Part shown: positions 32,861-44,400 of the stretch, one piece after another
Layout of the letters: every line of letters starts with the position of its first letter
Numbering within the stretch: position 1 is the stretch's first letter
Assembly: GCA_949361645.1 (NCBI GenBank)
Contig: OX442436.1
Span: 1,587,179-1,651,178 of the forward strand
Reading direction: 5' to 3'
Length of the DNA stretch: 64,000 bases
From: Spongilla lacustris
Taxonomy: Eukaryota; Porifera; Demospongiae; Spongillida; Spongillidae
Translations under genes and position numbers: made by a program
The notes under the pieces: generated by a model
Databases searched by the model: none
What the model saw: only the letters and a program-made list of their open reading frames with translations
What the model was told of the DNA's origin: nothing

Positions 32861-34057
32861 CCTTGTGGCGAGGTGAGGGTAAACACCATAACCACTTGAT
32901 GCAGTTAGTGGGCCTGAAGCAGGAACTATAGCTAGCTAGATGTATAGTGCCCTTGTTACTTGTCCAAAGATTAAAAGGACTTTTAATATTATTATGTGTA
33001 AGATAACCATAGAACTATGGATTTTCATGCTCTTAGAATGGAGTGGGGACCAGAAGTAAATCACACATACACACATTCACAGTCACATGAGCCCCTCCCT
33101 CACACACTGGGTTAGGTGCCATCCTTGGGACATAATTATATGGTCCACCACTGTAGTCTGGTCTGGGGAGGAGGCAGAGTGCACGTAAATCACTTCAAAA
33201 GCTTACTGTATTATCCAATTATCTAATTATGTCCAGCCACAAACATCAATGTACCTTTCCTTTCCCATGGCCATGCCCATATGCCATATACAGGCCTACA
33301 ATATGCAATTAATAATTAATTCGAGCAGAGTAAAATAAGCTGAATTATTTCAAGTTGTTATTAACGGTTATAACGCGTTTAAGTGCAAAACTAGTTACAT
33401 GTAAACGACGAGTGCACAAGTGCAGTGTATCCAGCTCGCGCATCAGTATTTGAATATCTATTTAGGGGAGTACCCGACATGTGCGTGCATTATTTTGTAC
33501 GGTATCTGTAGGTGCTACATCCTCCACCAACTGTCCCGTTCGAATAAATCAAATTAAACCAACATCTGTAAGAGAACGGAAGAAATCTCATAAAAGTGTC
33601 TGATTCAATTTAGTACTCTTCCGCGGACAAAATCTTCGGTAATCCGCAACGTACACGCTGTAACTGATGTATCGTAAATACGGCCTTGGCAGCGCTGGAT
33701 GTATGTAAATATAAGCATGTATGGCAGGTACTATGGTCAGGTATAAGTTTGAAGCAGCTCATACGGGACACACCACATGTTTTGTCACGTGATCTCAGGT
33801 AGCATCACCTTACGGGGAGTGTAATTATACATGCTAGTACAGTGCATAGGAGTATTTTCGAACGCTAATAATGTTATCTCCTCCTACAACGCAATAAACT
33901 GCATTCCTGTACATGTACCAGAAAAATGTAGTAGCAAAATGATATTAGGAAATATCTGTACTTGAAATTGGATGGGACATAAATATTATGCGTTGACTTG
34001 CAGGCGTCAAACTGGATTGTTTTTATTCTCTTCTATGATCACTGCTTAATTCGGCAA
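32626..34057. other. Intergenic with a poly-G run
   Basis: G run of about 37 at 32823-32859. The rest is AT-rich and without a supported gene. Confidence 0.5.
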
Positions 34058-34301
34058 ATGGCTGGAGCAGCTGCCTTAGCCATCAAAGAAAGAAAACATC
34101 AAGCTAATGATTAGAAATACACAGAATTAGGGTCCCCCTAGTTGCTGAGTCATATGTGGAAAAGAAGCTCTGTCAACTGGCTTCTAGACTTGTGACCAGT
34201 TCATGTAGGCCAAAGTCAGTAGTGTGCTAGCAGAACTCTATGGCAGGCTCAACCTAAACTTATTGAGAGCAAATGTACAGCCAGCCATCCTCTCAACCTA
34301 G
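34058..34301 (+). pseudogene. Decayed C-terminus of the same RT/endonuclease-like family
   Basis: Pieces in order: MAGAAALAIKERKHQAND, KYTELG, VAESYVEKKLCQLASRL, RPKSV, then LAELYGRLNLNLLRANVQ and a stop, with at least three stops or frame shifts. The order matches the intact copy ending at 14588. Confidence 0.75.
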
Positions 34302-34479
34302 AACATTCAGTGTGGTTGCTTAATTCTCATAATAACACTTTTGGGATGTCTGTCGCCATGTCCATCTAAGTGTGAGTGTGGAAAAGATACCACAGCCACA
34401 CCAGACCAGCAGCCTTGATAGGAAAGAGGCAAGCCTATTGCTCTGAACAGGGCTGGGGCATCACTTCACTGCCCGGCCA

Positions 34480-34640
34480 TCTTAGGTGAGGCATGTCACC
34501 AAGCTGGTGCAGCAGCCCTTGCAGCAGAGCCATGTGGGCTCCACTCCAATGAAACCAAACGACAGGAGTTGGACTGGTCATGCATTCCATAGGCAGTGGA
34601 AACCTACAGCAAATGTGGGGCAAAGAAGCTCTGACCTGAC
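34480..34640 (+). pseudogene. Second decayed fragment of the RT/endonuclease-like family
   Basis: Plus-strand pieces EACHQAGAAALAAEPCG, QELDWSCIP and AVETYSKCGAKKL match the AGAAA..E, ELGWVCIP and VETYGCWGEEA order of the family with intervening damage. Confidence 0.5.
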
Positions 34641-35207
34641 CATTAGTCAGTCCTCCCCCAAGCCAGTAACAAGACCAGGTCTGCTCCTTCACCAGGACAT
34701 CCTGGATTGTATTTCAAAGTATTTTGTGTTTGTGCTTTGCTAATAATATATAAAACTACCAATGTCTGACAGGGCTAGACCTGAAACACTGTCTAGGTTG
34801 CATCTATTTAGGATGCTGGCTCGAAGGGTGGAGAGCGGCTACCACCATACTTGCAGGTAACTGCATGGTGGCCAAGATGATCAGTGCACTACCTGGGCAT
34901 AGTGCATATTGGGAGCCTGCTGAAATATCAAGGCCTTGATGGTAACCTGGAAAACAGGGGGATCCATGCATGACGTATGCAGTATGGCTGACAAAAGGCG
35001 TGCTTTGTCTGCTATACAGAATAATAATACCACGCTACATTTTATTTAGTCCAGGTTGTAGGTATATGCTTGTTTATCTATATTGTTAATAATTATCTGT
35101 ACTAATTGTCTATTTTGTATTATATTGCACATACATATTACACGTACATATATTAACATCTATGCCCAGACATACAACAAATGCAAATGAGTAAGTTGGG
35201 GGCATTA
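34641..35207. other. Intergenic, probably degraded retroelement sequence
   Basis: No further recognisable motif. It sits between family remnants of opposite orientation. Confidence 0.4.
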
Positions 35208-35331
35208 TCCGGACCAGGATGGAGGAGGCATTTGCCCTAACCAGTTGTAAGTTAAGGCGGCCATAAATGCCATTCAAGGTGACAGATTTAGGTTTGCTGC
35301 TCCGGGTGGCAATTGTTGAAAACAGTTGCAT
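35208..35331 (-). pseudogene. Last ~40 codons of an RT/endonuclease-like family copy
   Basis: Minus-strand reading STIATRSSKPKSVTLNGIYG then RLNLQLVRANASSILVR matches the family's C-terminus. The part upstream (35332-35520) is too decayed to follow. Confidence 0.7.
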
Positions 35332-35651
35332 GGCTACTTTCAGCCACTACAGGAATGCACACCCAACCCAACTCAGAACACTTAGGGTTATTTTCTTCAT
35401 GTTTTCTTGCTTCAGTGGTGAGTGCTGCATCAGTGGCTGTCGCTCTCACTTCCTAAAAGATTTGTAGGCCAAGCAGTGAGGTGACAGACACATCCAGGAC
35501 TGCTATCCTGCCAGTTGGGAATCAGTATATAAGCTGGGGGTAAGTACTAGCCATCATATAGCAGAATTTGACATTTTGGGTTCACTGCCCTATTGGTTTT
35601 TCCAAGCATTGTTGCTAATTTCTTAGAGGGGAAAGTCAAAAGGGTTGCTAA

Positions 35652-36165
35652 TTAATGGAGAAATTTGAGACCAAGGGCAGGTCCATCTGACTGGATCAGA
35701 TGAATACTATCAGCAAAAACTGATGACTTTGCAATGATACTACCATCATCGAAGTACCAGCAATTAGCATGAATGTTGTTATTTTGACTCTCAATCTTTT
35801 CTACAAGTTTATGCAAAACCAGGCAGAACAGAAGAGGACCCAAAGAATCCCCCTGTTGAACTCCTTCAGAAAATGATATGAAATGATTTTTGTAATGAAG
35901 GAGGGATGGAGAAGAATAGCACCACTTTACCCAACTATAGATGCCTGGAAAACATGGAGACATTGATCTAAGAAATGTTGGTAAGAAACAGAGTTGAAAG
36001 CATTAGAGAAATCATCTTTCAACAGAGCTGTATCTTGGTCTACATTGTTTTCCCAAATCAAACGAAGCCCATGAATAATTGCTTCAGCTCCCCCTGACAC
36101 TGCAACACCAAACTGGGTTGGAAGGAGATAGTTAGCTGCTTGCTCTTGAAGAAGTGAACAAAGGT
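35652..36165 (-). pseudogene. Reverse transcriptase core fragment, frameshifted
   Basis: The upstream piece (36165-35960) reads LLPTQFGVAVSGGAEAIIHG and LLKDDFSNAFNSVS, the RT motif-A region with catalytic aspartate. After a frame change the frame 35963-35652 reads FSEGVQQGDSLGPLLF (motif B) and CWYFDDGSIIA, the catalytic YxDD site. This shows the RT half of the family whose C-terminal half is seen elsewhere in the window. The spacing to the C-terminal piece at 35331 is too short, so a deletion lies between. Confidence 0.85.
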
Positions 36166-36716
36166 ATTACCCAGCTATGTCAACCTCTAAATTATATCTT
36201 TACAGTCACATCAGCCTCACCCTCATGAGGCACAATGCCAGGGCGATTTTGGCTAGGTGTGTCCCACCAACTACATCTTGTGACTTTAAGTTGTAATGCT
36301 TTTTATAAATAGTTTTGAGTATTATATCAAATCATTAATACAAGTTGCAAGAGAATGCACATATAGATAAAAGTAAGTACTATTGTAATTGGCACATTAT
36401 TTATACAGTGTATATGCACATTAAAACTATTACACTACAACACATATACATTTACAGAGTAAATTACATGCTCTACTTAGGAGACACACCAGGGCTACAT
36501 TTAGCCTCCCTTGAGTGTCTACAACAATCTTTGACTTCTAGTGTGCTAAGCCAAAGGACAGGCATGAGGCCAATTGCAAGAAAGCCCACCTGACTTCAAG
36601 ACCCCAGTTCCCATAGCTCTCCACAGCAAGAGGGATGCAGTGCTGCCATCCAACAGTAGGTCATTAGCCTGGTGCTTCCTCTGAGTAGTGCGGCTGTTTC
36701 TGCAGTGACACTTGCA

Positions 36717-37025
36717 TTACAATGTGACACAAGTGGTGTGAGAGGAAATATCAAAAGTGGCAGGGGTACCACCTTGATAAATTGATAGTGTTGCCATAGT
36801 CTCAGTACCCCAGTAGCCATATAAGTCTCTGCTGCTAGTGTGTGCATTTCCAGCCCAATTCTGAGCACTTTGGGTAATTAGAATCATGCATGAGACACTC
36901 AGCCACAGTGGGCCACTAAAGCTACAGGCCCTGCCGACACTCCCACTTTGGACCAAAGGAGCTAGCTTTCCAATAGACCAATTGGGAACCAGAACATCTG
37001 CTGGTCTGATGTTGTGTTTTATCAT
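36717..37025 (-). pseudogene. RPAD-segment fragment of another family copy
   Basis: Minus-strand IRPADVLVPNWSIGKLAPL matches the RPADILLPNWEFGKPAAL motif. The weak downstream match (AQNWAGNAHTSSRDLYGYWG) corresponds to LGWVCIP..ETYGCWG after frame damage. Confidence 0.65.
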
Positions 37026-37239
37026 GCTACCAACCTCAACTTTATATTATTTTTATTTTTATTTTTATTTTCCATATAATTTTGCAGTAGGACAAAAACC
37101 ACAAGTACACGCACATACATTGCTATTATTATCGAGCCATTGTGTCGAGGTCATGATGCATATGTATGGTTTGCTACTTCTTTATAAATGTATAATATAA
37201 TTATGTGGTAGTTCTCTTATATTACAATAATGCTAAGTT

Positions 37240-37434
37240 AGAAGGGTTTCTTTTGATGCAAGCGCGAGTCTATTGTGGACAAGTTGTCAAAACAGCAATA
37301 TATTATTTTAGTTATCATTTTGATCATTGTATAAACATAATTATAATAATTATAATATATTATCTTCTTTTTTATAAGACTTGCACAGAATCAATAGACT
37401 CGCGCGGTGGCACTTGCATCAACAGAAACCCTTC
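37240..37434. repeat. Foldback repeat, about 40-bp arms
   Basis: GAAGGGTTTCTTTTGATGCA...GAGTCTATTG (37240-37275) pairs with CAATAGACTCGCGCG...CAACAGAAACCCTTC (37394-37434) apart from a bulge of about 7 nt. The interior is AT-rich. Confidence 0.8.
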
Positions 37435-37676
37435 GAGCTTAGCAACTCAGCAGTAAAACGGTGTTCACGCTTATTAGAGTCGTTAGTTCTGCAGCTGGCC
37501 TACTTCGACCGCTAACCACAACTAAGCATTCCTGGCCTGCTAGCATCTCCCGAATAATATTTTTTTTAATACAGCGACGAAGAGCTAGATGACAGCTGAT
37601 TGAACGCACGTGCACGGCACTTGTCTGGCGCCATTTATTAAGCGAGCTTGCATTGTTCAATGTGTCAAATCCAAAG

Positions 37677-38379
37677 ATGTATCTTCTCGGCATGCTCATG
37701 TTGCAGCTGTCATTACTCCACGCCCGCACGGCGATGCCGCTCAACAGTCCACGTCCTAGTACGGATGCTTCTCCTCCTGACGATTTGAAAGCAGGTCTTT
37801 TTGTACTATCTTACTTCCTGAACACTGTCGTAAGTCAGCGTTCTATCAGTGATGTATGAAAAACATCCTCCATGCAATTCTATATACACATGCGCTAACC
37901 GGCTACGTGCAGGCTCCATTTGTGCCGAATAACATCACTGCTGCAGCTGATATCAAAGTGCAAACTTTATGTGCTCTGGTAAAAAATATGACAGCGCTGG
38001 GACAGATACTGCAACTAACCCTGAACAGCACCGCCTACGACGCGTATCTGGCTGTAACAAATGGCGTGAAATCGGACGGATGCAAATGGGTAGGAATATA
38101 CATTTCCTGTTGTATGCGTGCTTGAGTGATCTGAATTATAAGTGTACCTTCTGAAAACAATAATTATAGGTGGCAGCCTCCGTGAGCTGTGATGTTACTA
38201 CTCTTGATGCAGTCTGCGCAAAATTGGCAATGAAGTTTTCGATACCGGTGGTGAAACAAGTTACCAGCACGTCGAATAATGTAACGCCAGCGAATGTATG
38301 GGTAGCAAACCATCTCGATCCCAACAATAAAACAGTGCTTGATATCATAAATGCAGCTGTCGAGCTTTTTGGACTTTGA
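37677..38379 (+). CDS. Small secreted protein, 179 aa, three exons
   Basis: Exons 37677-37829, 37913-38089 and 38170-38379, all phase 0, with introns of 83 and 80 bp bounded by GTAAGT/GCAG and GTAGGA/ATAG. The start MYLLGMLMLQLSLLHARTAM is a signal peptide (an in-frame ATG at 37653 would add eight residues). Exon 2 reads APFVPNNITAAADIKVQTLC then ALVKNMTALGQILQLTLNST, with N-glycosylation sites. Exon 3 reads VAASVSCDVTTLDAVCAKLA and ends NAAVELFGL-stop. Four cysteines could form two disulfides; the hydrophobic spacing suggests helices. No family recognised. Clear splice sites and a sensible composition make this a likely real gene. The antisense frames are shadows. Confidence 0.78.
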
Positions 38380-39360
38380 AGTAATTGTAATTAATTTATT
38401 GACTTACGTTAAGTCATGATCACTTGACAGATCAGCATGCAAGCTCAACGCTTAGACCAGCTCGGTCATCTGTCAGTTGAGACGCTAAGCAGCGGATCGG
38501 AAAACCATCCAGTGCAAGTGAGATTGTATTGTCTTCGTATGACGACCCTCAGTGCCGACAAAAGGGAAACACGAGGCTTCCTTTTGGTCAAGTTGCAACG
38601 ACAAGGCTTCCCAAGCATATATGATCACTTGACCTATAGTGCAGCTTCAAACGTTTGATGAATGTAATATATTATGACCAAGCTTGAGTCTTGAGCCTCA
38701 ACAAAGCTCAGGCTGACTAACTCAGGAGGCGTATAGTGCTAGATTTTTGAATTCAGGTAGGCACGGATAGGATCAAGGATTATTAATAACCCTTGGGCTT
38801 GGTACAATGATTTTCGTGCTAGCGTATTCAGGCTCTACCTATTTATTTCACACCATTGAATGCTGCCTACCTTCATTCTTATTCGTGTATGTTGAAGTGT
38901 ACGGGCCTATCTTAATGTACGATGATCGTATTGGAACCTTCGCTAGTAGGTTCCATCGACCCGGCACCAGAGATCATCGCGTACGTACCGAGAGTTGAAC
39001 GGATAGTTAAGCACGAGAAGGGAATAATGGGAAAAAAAAATTTGTTCAAGTTCCCAGGTCATTTGCTTTAAGAGAAACAGGGCCAATATATGTCCTTCGA
39101 GTATACCAATAGCTGTAGAACTTACCTGCCAACAGAATTGCACCTTGATGTCAGATATGCGGATTTGGCATAACGCTGCTATTACGCCATATTGAGTTGC
39201 CAAACACAAGCGTTTACACCATGCGAACGGGTGTAAATGGGAACTGACGAAAGAGGTGAGCTAAACGTCGAGTGAAATACCTACCTATACACAAAGATTT
39301 ATTTATCATTCACTGTAATTTAAACTGACAATATATAATACAAATGCAGTGGGTCCGCCC
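38380..39360. other. 3' flank of the small secreted gene, nothing recognised
   Basis: A 73-codon frame (38437-38658) has no motif and no splice support. No AATAAA close to the stop. Confidence 0.5.
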
Positions 39361-39436
39361 CTAGTCTCGTACCCAGACCCAAATGTACGTAACGCTTACA
39401 GTATAAAATCACGTACAGAGGGTCTGGCCAACAAGT
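39361..39436. repeat. Foldback MITE TAGTCTCGTACCCAGACC, copy 1
   Basis: Starts CTAGTCTCGTACCCAGACCC, ends GGTCTGGCCAACAAG. Three more copies lie at 56601, 56808 and 58240. Confidence 0.85.
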
Positions 39437-39807
39437 CGTTCTGGTGCGCCGGAACGAGAGCTCGCGTGACGTCACGGTAATTAGATTCCAATAGCATTCC
39501 ACACTACAGAGAGGAGCCTGGTGCTAAATCGTGCGTGTGCGGCTAAGGTTGTGATATATGGACACGTGTCTAAAACGAAGGGAAAGCCATTTCAACATGG
39601 AAGGACTCATTTCGAAGTACGTCTAAAATCTGTCGTGAATCGCCACTCTGAGGGTATCATTGCGGCGGTAGCCTTTTCTCTCTGTAGCTTAAGCAAAGAC
39701 AGATCTGCTCAAACAAACCTCACGTTTTATCGTGATGACGTGCCGTTGCTATGACAACCCAAATTATCGAACATTCCAATTACATTCCTAAGAACAACTT
39801 TCTTCGA
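39437..39807. other. Between MITE copy 1 and the 16.8 kb insertion
   Basis: A 77-codon frame (39521-39754; TKGKPFQHGRTHFEV, RHSEGIIAAVAFSL) is open but unrecognised and has no splice or start support beyond its ATG. Confidence 0.4.
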
Positions 39808-41449
39808 CTTGTTGGCAGTGCTGCCGCGATATGGCCTTTAGCCGATATCGCCTATATCGCGATATATCGCGATATGAGTAAAATATCGCGATATGGTATC
39901 GCGATATTTTAAGTATATTCATCGAGCAATTATTAAGCAATAACCACACCATTTTCATTCAAGTTGAGGCTGCGTTGTTGTGGTGGCGACACAAGAACAA
40001 ACACATAAAATGCTTTATGGCGCGGGAGGGGGGAGGCCGGCCCGGGGGGGGGGGGGGGGGGGGGGGAGGCGGGGGGAAGAGACACTGTACCAACAGGGTG
40101 ATCCAAAAGTCGCGCAAAATCTTTGAATTGGCATAACTCCAGAACTGAACATGGTAAAATTATGCTGTTTAAACCAAAAATCATGCCAATCATTAGCTTA
40201 AGTTATGAATGTGTAGTTATTAAAAGTTAGTTATCGGTTTATTAAAAACATGCCAATGCTATGATCAACATTCAGTACCACCCAGGAAGTGTGTAAAAAT
40301 TAATTTTTATAACTATTAAAATTACTTATCACGTGATCTATCTTATATGTGGTTTTTGTGGGGAAACCCCTGCTGAAAGTCAAGCTATTGCAAATTAATC
40401 ACCAATATCACGGTGAATCTATGCAAAGAAGCATCCAATAATCGTGCCAATGAACAGCTTACCATCTTGCGTGGTGACTAACGAAGCCAAACGTTTAAAA
40501 CGGAGTTGATTAGTTTCTGTTAATTGACATTGTTAAAAGCTAACTTTGAATTATCAGACCTGTAGAGGAAGCCGTACTCTAATTGTGGAACTAACTTTTG
40601 TATTTTCTCCTCCACTGGAAACAAAGTTACAAACTGTCCAAGTTTGGCAGCGCTTACGCATGCGCGGAATTATTGAACGAAAGTGGAACATGAATGTTTA
40701 GGTCTGCGTACGAGAGGTCTCACGTGAACACAATTGAATATTATCGCATTCACGTGATACATTGCCACTGTGCACAACACAGCCCCACCCTCCTAAACTA
40801 TGCTTCTCTTCAACATCATTGCGCGCACTTTTCATTCGCCTGCGCAAATGTGACCCATCAGATGCATGGGCAAATATTGTAAAATCCAGTGTTATCAAAA
40901 ATCCCCAAGCCGTGGCTAACGAGCCTATGCTTCACTGAGTTGTTCATAAAAAAAAAAAAAAAAGCAGAGAATCTTTATTGGACGCAAATCGTACCATACC
41001 GCGTCGTTCGTTTCACAGCAGTTAGCTAGCTGTACTGGTTTTAATAACAAACCGTACTAGGTGTGCACCATTTCAATTCGAACGTCATTTCAAATAGGCC
41101 TACCTGCGCACAAAGGCGGGAGGTGAACTTAAGCAACAAGGCAGCTTAGTACAGCGCTGCAGCTACACTAGTGCATGCAGCCGCGTGGTCCAGAACGTGC
41201 TTCATCAAAGACGCTAGAGTACGTACGTACACATGCACGCGCATAGGTAAGTATGGGTTCAGAAATTATGTAGCGTATTCGTTCATGTTACAGACAGAAT
41301 TCGTAGAAAGCAGGGTCGCTACGAGCAGGACACTTGTACGAACCCAAAAACAACTGGAGCAGCTTGCTCTGCAATGTCCTACCACACTAACTAAGGTTCG
41401 TGTACGTGCGTGCCGGCCTCGACAGGCCTACCTGCTGTATACGTAGTCA

Positions 41450-44400
41450 CTCTGCCTCCACCTGGACTGGAAGGTCGGGGGTCTCTCTACCCGACTGGAA
41501 GAGAGGTCTCTCTACCCGACTGGAAGAGAGGCGTCTCTCTACCTGACTGGAAAGCAGGGGTCTCTCTACCTGACTGGAAGGCAGGGGTCTCTCTACCTGA
41601 CTTGAAAAGAGGGGTCTCTCTACCTGACTGGAAGGCAGGGGTCTCTCTACCTGACTGGAAAGAGAGGGGTCTCTCTACCTGACTGGAACTGAAGGATGAT
41701 CTCTGCCTGACACAGAGAGAGGGGGGGTCTCTCTATTTGACAGAGAGAGAATACTTTTTTCTGTCTCACCCAGAGAGGGGTCTCTGTACCTGACAGGAAG
41801 AGAGGGGTCTCTCTACCTGACTGGATGTTAGGGGTCTCTCTAATACCTGACTGGAACTGAAGGATGATCTCTGCCTGACACAGAGAGAGGGGTCTCTCTA
41901 TCTGACAGAAAGAGATCTGTCTCAGTCAGAGAGGGTTCTGTCAATCTGTCTGGAAGAGAAGGGTCTCTCTACCTGACTGGAAGAGAGGAGTCTCTCTACC
42001 TGACTGGAACTGAAGGATGATCTCTGCCTGAGGGGTCTCTTAATTTGACAGAAAGTAAATCCTTTTTCTGTCTCACTCAGAGAGGGGTCTCTCTACCTGA
42101 CTGGAAGGAAAGGGTCTCTCTGTCTCACTCAGAGACGGGGGTCTCTCTACCTGACTGGAACTGAAAGGTGATCTCTGCCTGACACAGAGAGAGGGGTCTC
42201 TCTGTCTGATAGAAAGAGAATGATTGTTCTGTCTCACTCAGAGAGGGGTCTCTCTACCTGACTGGAAGGGATGGTTTCTCTGTCTCACTTGGAGATAAGA
42301 GTCACTCTACCTGACTTGAAGACACGGGTCTCTCTACCTGACTAGAAGAGAAGGGTCTCTCCGAGACAGGGGTCTCTGTACCTGACTGAAAAAGACAGGT
42401 CTCTCTACTGGACTGGATAAATAGGGTCTCTCTACCTGACCGGAAGAGAGGGGTCTCTGTACCTGACTGGAAGTATGGGGTCTCTCTACCTGACTGGAAC
42501 TGAAGGATGATCTCTGCCTGACACAGAGAGAGGGGTCTCTCTTCTGACAGAAAGAGAATGCTTTTTCTGTCTCAGTCAGAGAGGGTTCTCTCTACCTGAC
42601 TGGAAGAGAGGAGTCTCTCTACCTGACTGGAACTGAAGGATGATCTCTGCCTGACACACAGAGAGGGGTCTCTCTATTTGACAGAGAGAATGCTTTTTCT
42701 GTCTCACTCAGTGAGGGGTCTCTCTACCTGACTGGAAGAGAGGTGTCTCTGTACCTGAGTCTCTCTACCTGACTGGAACTGAAGGATGATCTCTGCCTGA
42801 GGGTTCTCTCTATTTGACAGAAAGAAAATGCTTTTTCTGTCTCACTCAGAGAGGGGTCTCTCTACCTGACTTGAAGAGAAAGGTCTCTCTGTCTCACTCA
42901 GAGACGGGGGGTCTCGCTTCTTGACTGGAACTGAAAGGTGATCTCTGCCTGACACAGAGAGAGGGGTCTCTCTATCGGACAGAAAAAGAATGATCTTTCT
43001 GTCGCACTCAGAGAGGGGTCTCGCTACCTGACTGATAGAGAGAGATCTCTCTACCTGACTGGAAAAGAGGGGTCTCTCTACCTGACTGGAGGAGAGGGGT
43101 CTCTGTACCTGACTAGAAGAGTGGGGTCTCTCTACCTGACTGGATCTCTGCCTGAGAGGTCTCTTAATTTGACAGAAAGAAAATGCTTTTTCTGTCTCAC
43201 TCAGAGAGGAGTCTCTCTACCTGACTGGAAGGGAGGGGTTTCTCCATTTCACTTGGAGAGGAAGGTCTCTTTACCTGACTGGAAGAGAATGGTCTCTCTG
43301 TCTCACTCAGATACGGGGGTCTGTCATCCTGACTGGAACTGAAAGGTGATCTCTGCCTGACACAGAGAGAGAGGTCTCTCTGTCTGACATAAAGAGAGTG
43401 ATATTTCTGTCTCACTCAGAGAGGGGTTTCTCTACCTGACTAGAAGAGATGGTCTCTCCGTCTCACTTGGAGATAAGAGTTACTCTACCTCACTGGAAGC
43501 CAGTGGTCTCTCTACCTTACTGGAAGAGAAGGGTCTCTCAGACAGGGGTCTCTGTACCTGACTGGAAGAGAGGGATCTCTCTACCTGGCTGGAAGAGAGG
43601 AGTCTCTCCACCTGACTGGAACTGAAGGATAATCTCTGCCTGAGGGAGGGGTCTTTTAATTTGACAAAAAGAAAATGCTTTTTCTGTCTCACTCAGAGAG
43701 TGACTGGAAGGGATGGGTCTCTCCATATCACTAGGAGAGGAAGGTCTCTTTACCTGACTGGACGTAAATGGTCTCTGTCTCACTCAGAGACGGTGGTCTC
43801 TCTACCTGACTGGAACTGAAAGGTGATCTCTACCTGACTGGAACTGAAAGGTGATCTCTGTCTGACACAGAGAGAGGGGTCTCTGTCTGACAGAAAGAAA
43901 ATGCTTTTTCTGTCTCACTCAGAGAGCGGTCTCTCTACCTGACTGGAAGTGAGGGATCTCTCTGTGTGACTCACACAGAGGAGTCTATCTGCTGCCCTGA
44001 TACAGACAGGTCGGTCTCTCTACCCGACTGGAAGGGATGGTCTCTCCGTCTCACTTGGAGATAAGAGTCACTCTACCTGACAGGAAGAGATGGGTCTCAC
44101 AGACAGGGGTCTCTGTACCTGACTGGAAAAGAAGGGTCTCTCTACTTGACTGGAAGAGCAGGGTCTCTCTAACTGATCGGAAGAGAGGGGTCTCTGTACC
44201 TGACTGGATGAGTGGGGTCTCTCTACCTGACTGGAACTGAAGAATGATCTCTGCCTGACACAGAGAGAGGGGTCTCTCTATTTGACAGAAAAAGAATGTA
44301 TTTTCTGTCTCACTCTTAGAGGGGTCTCTGTACCTGACAGGAAGAGAGGGGTCTCTCTACATGACTGGAAGAAAAGGGTCTCTTTACCTGACTGGAAGAG

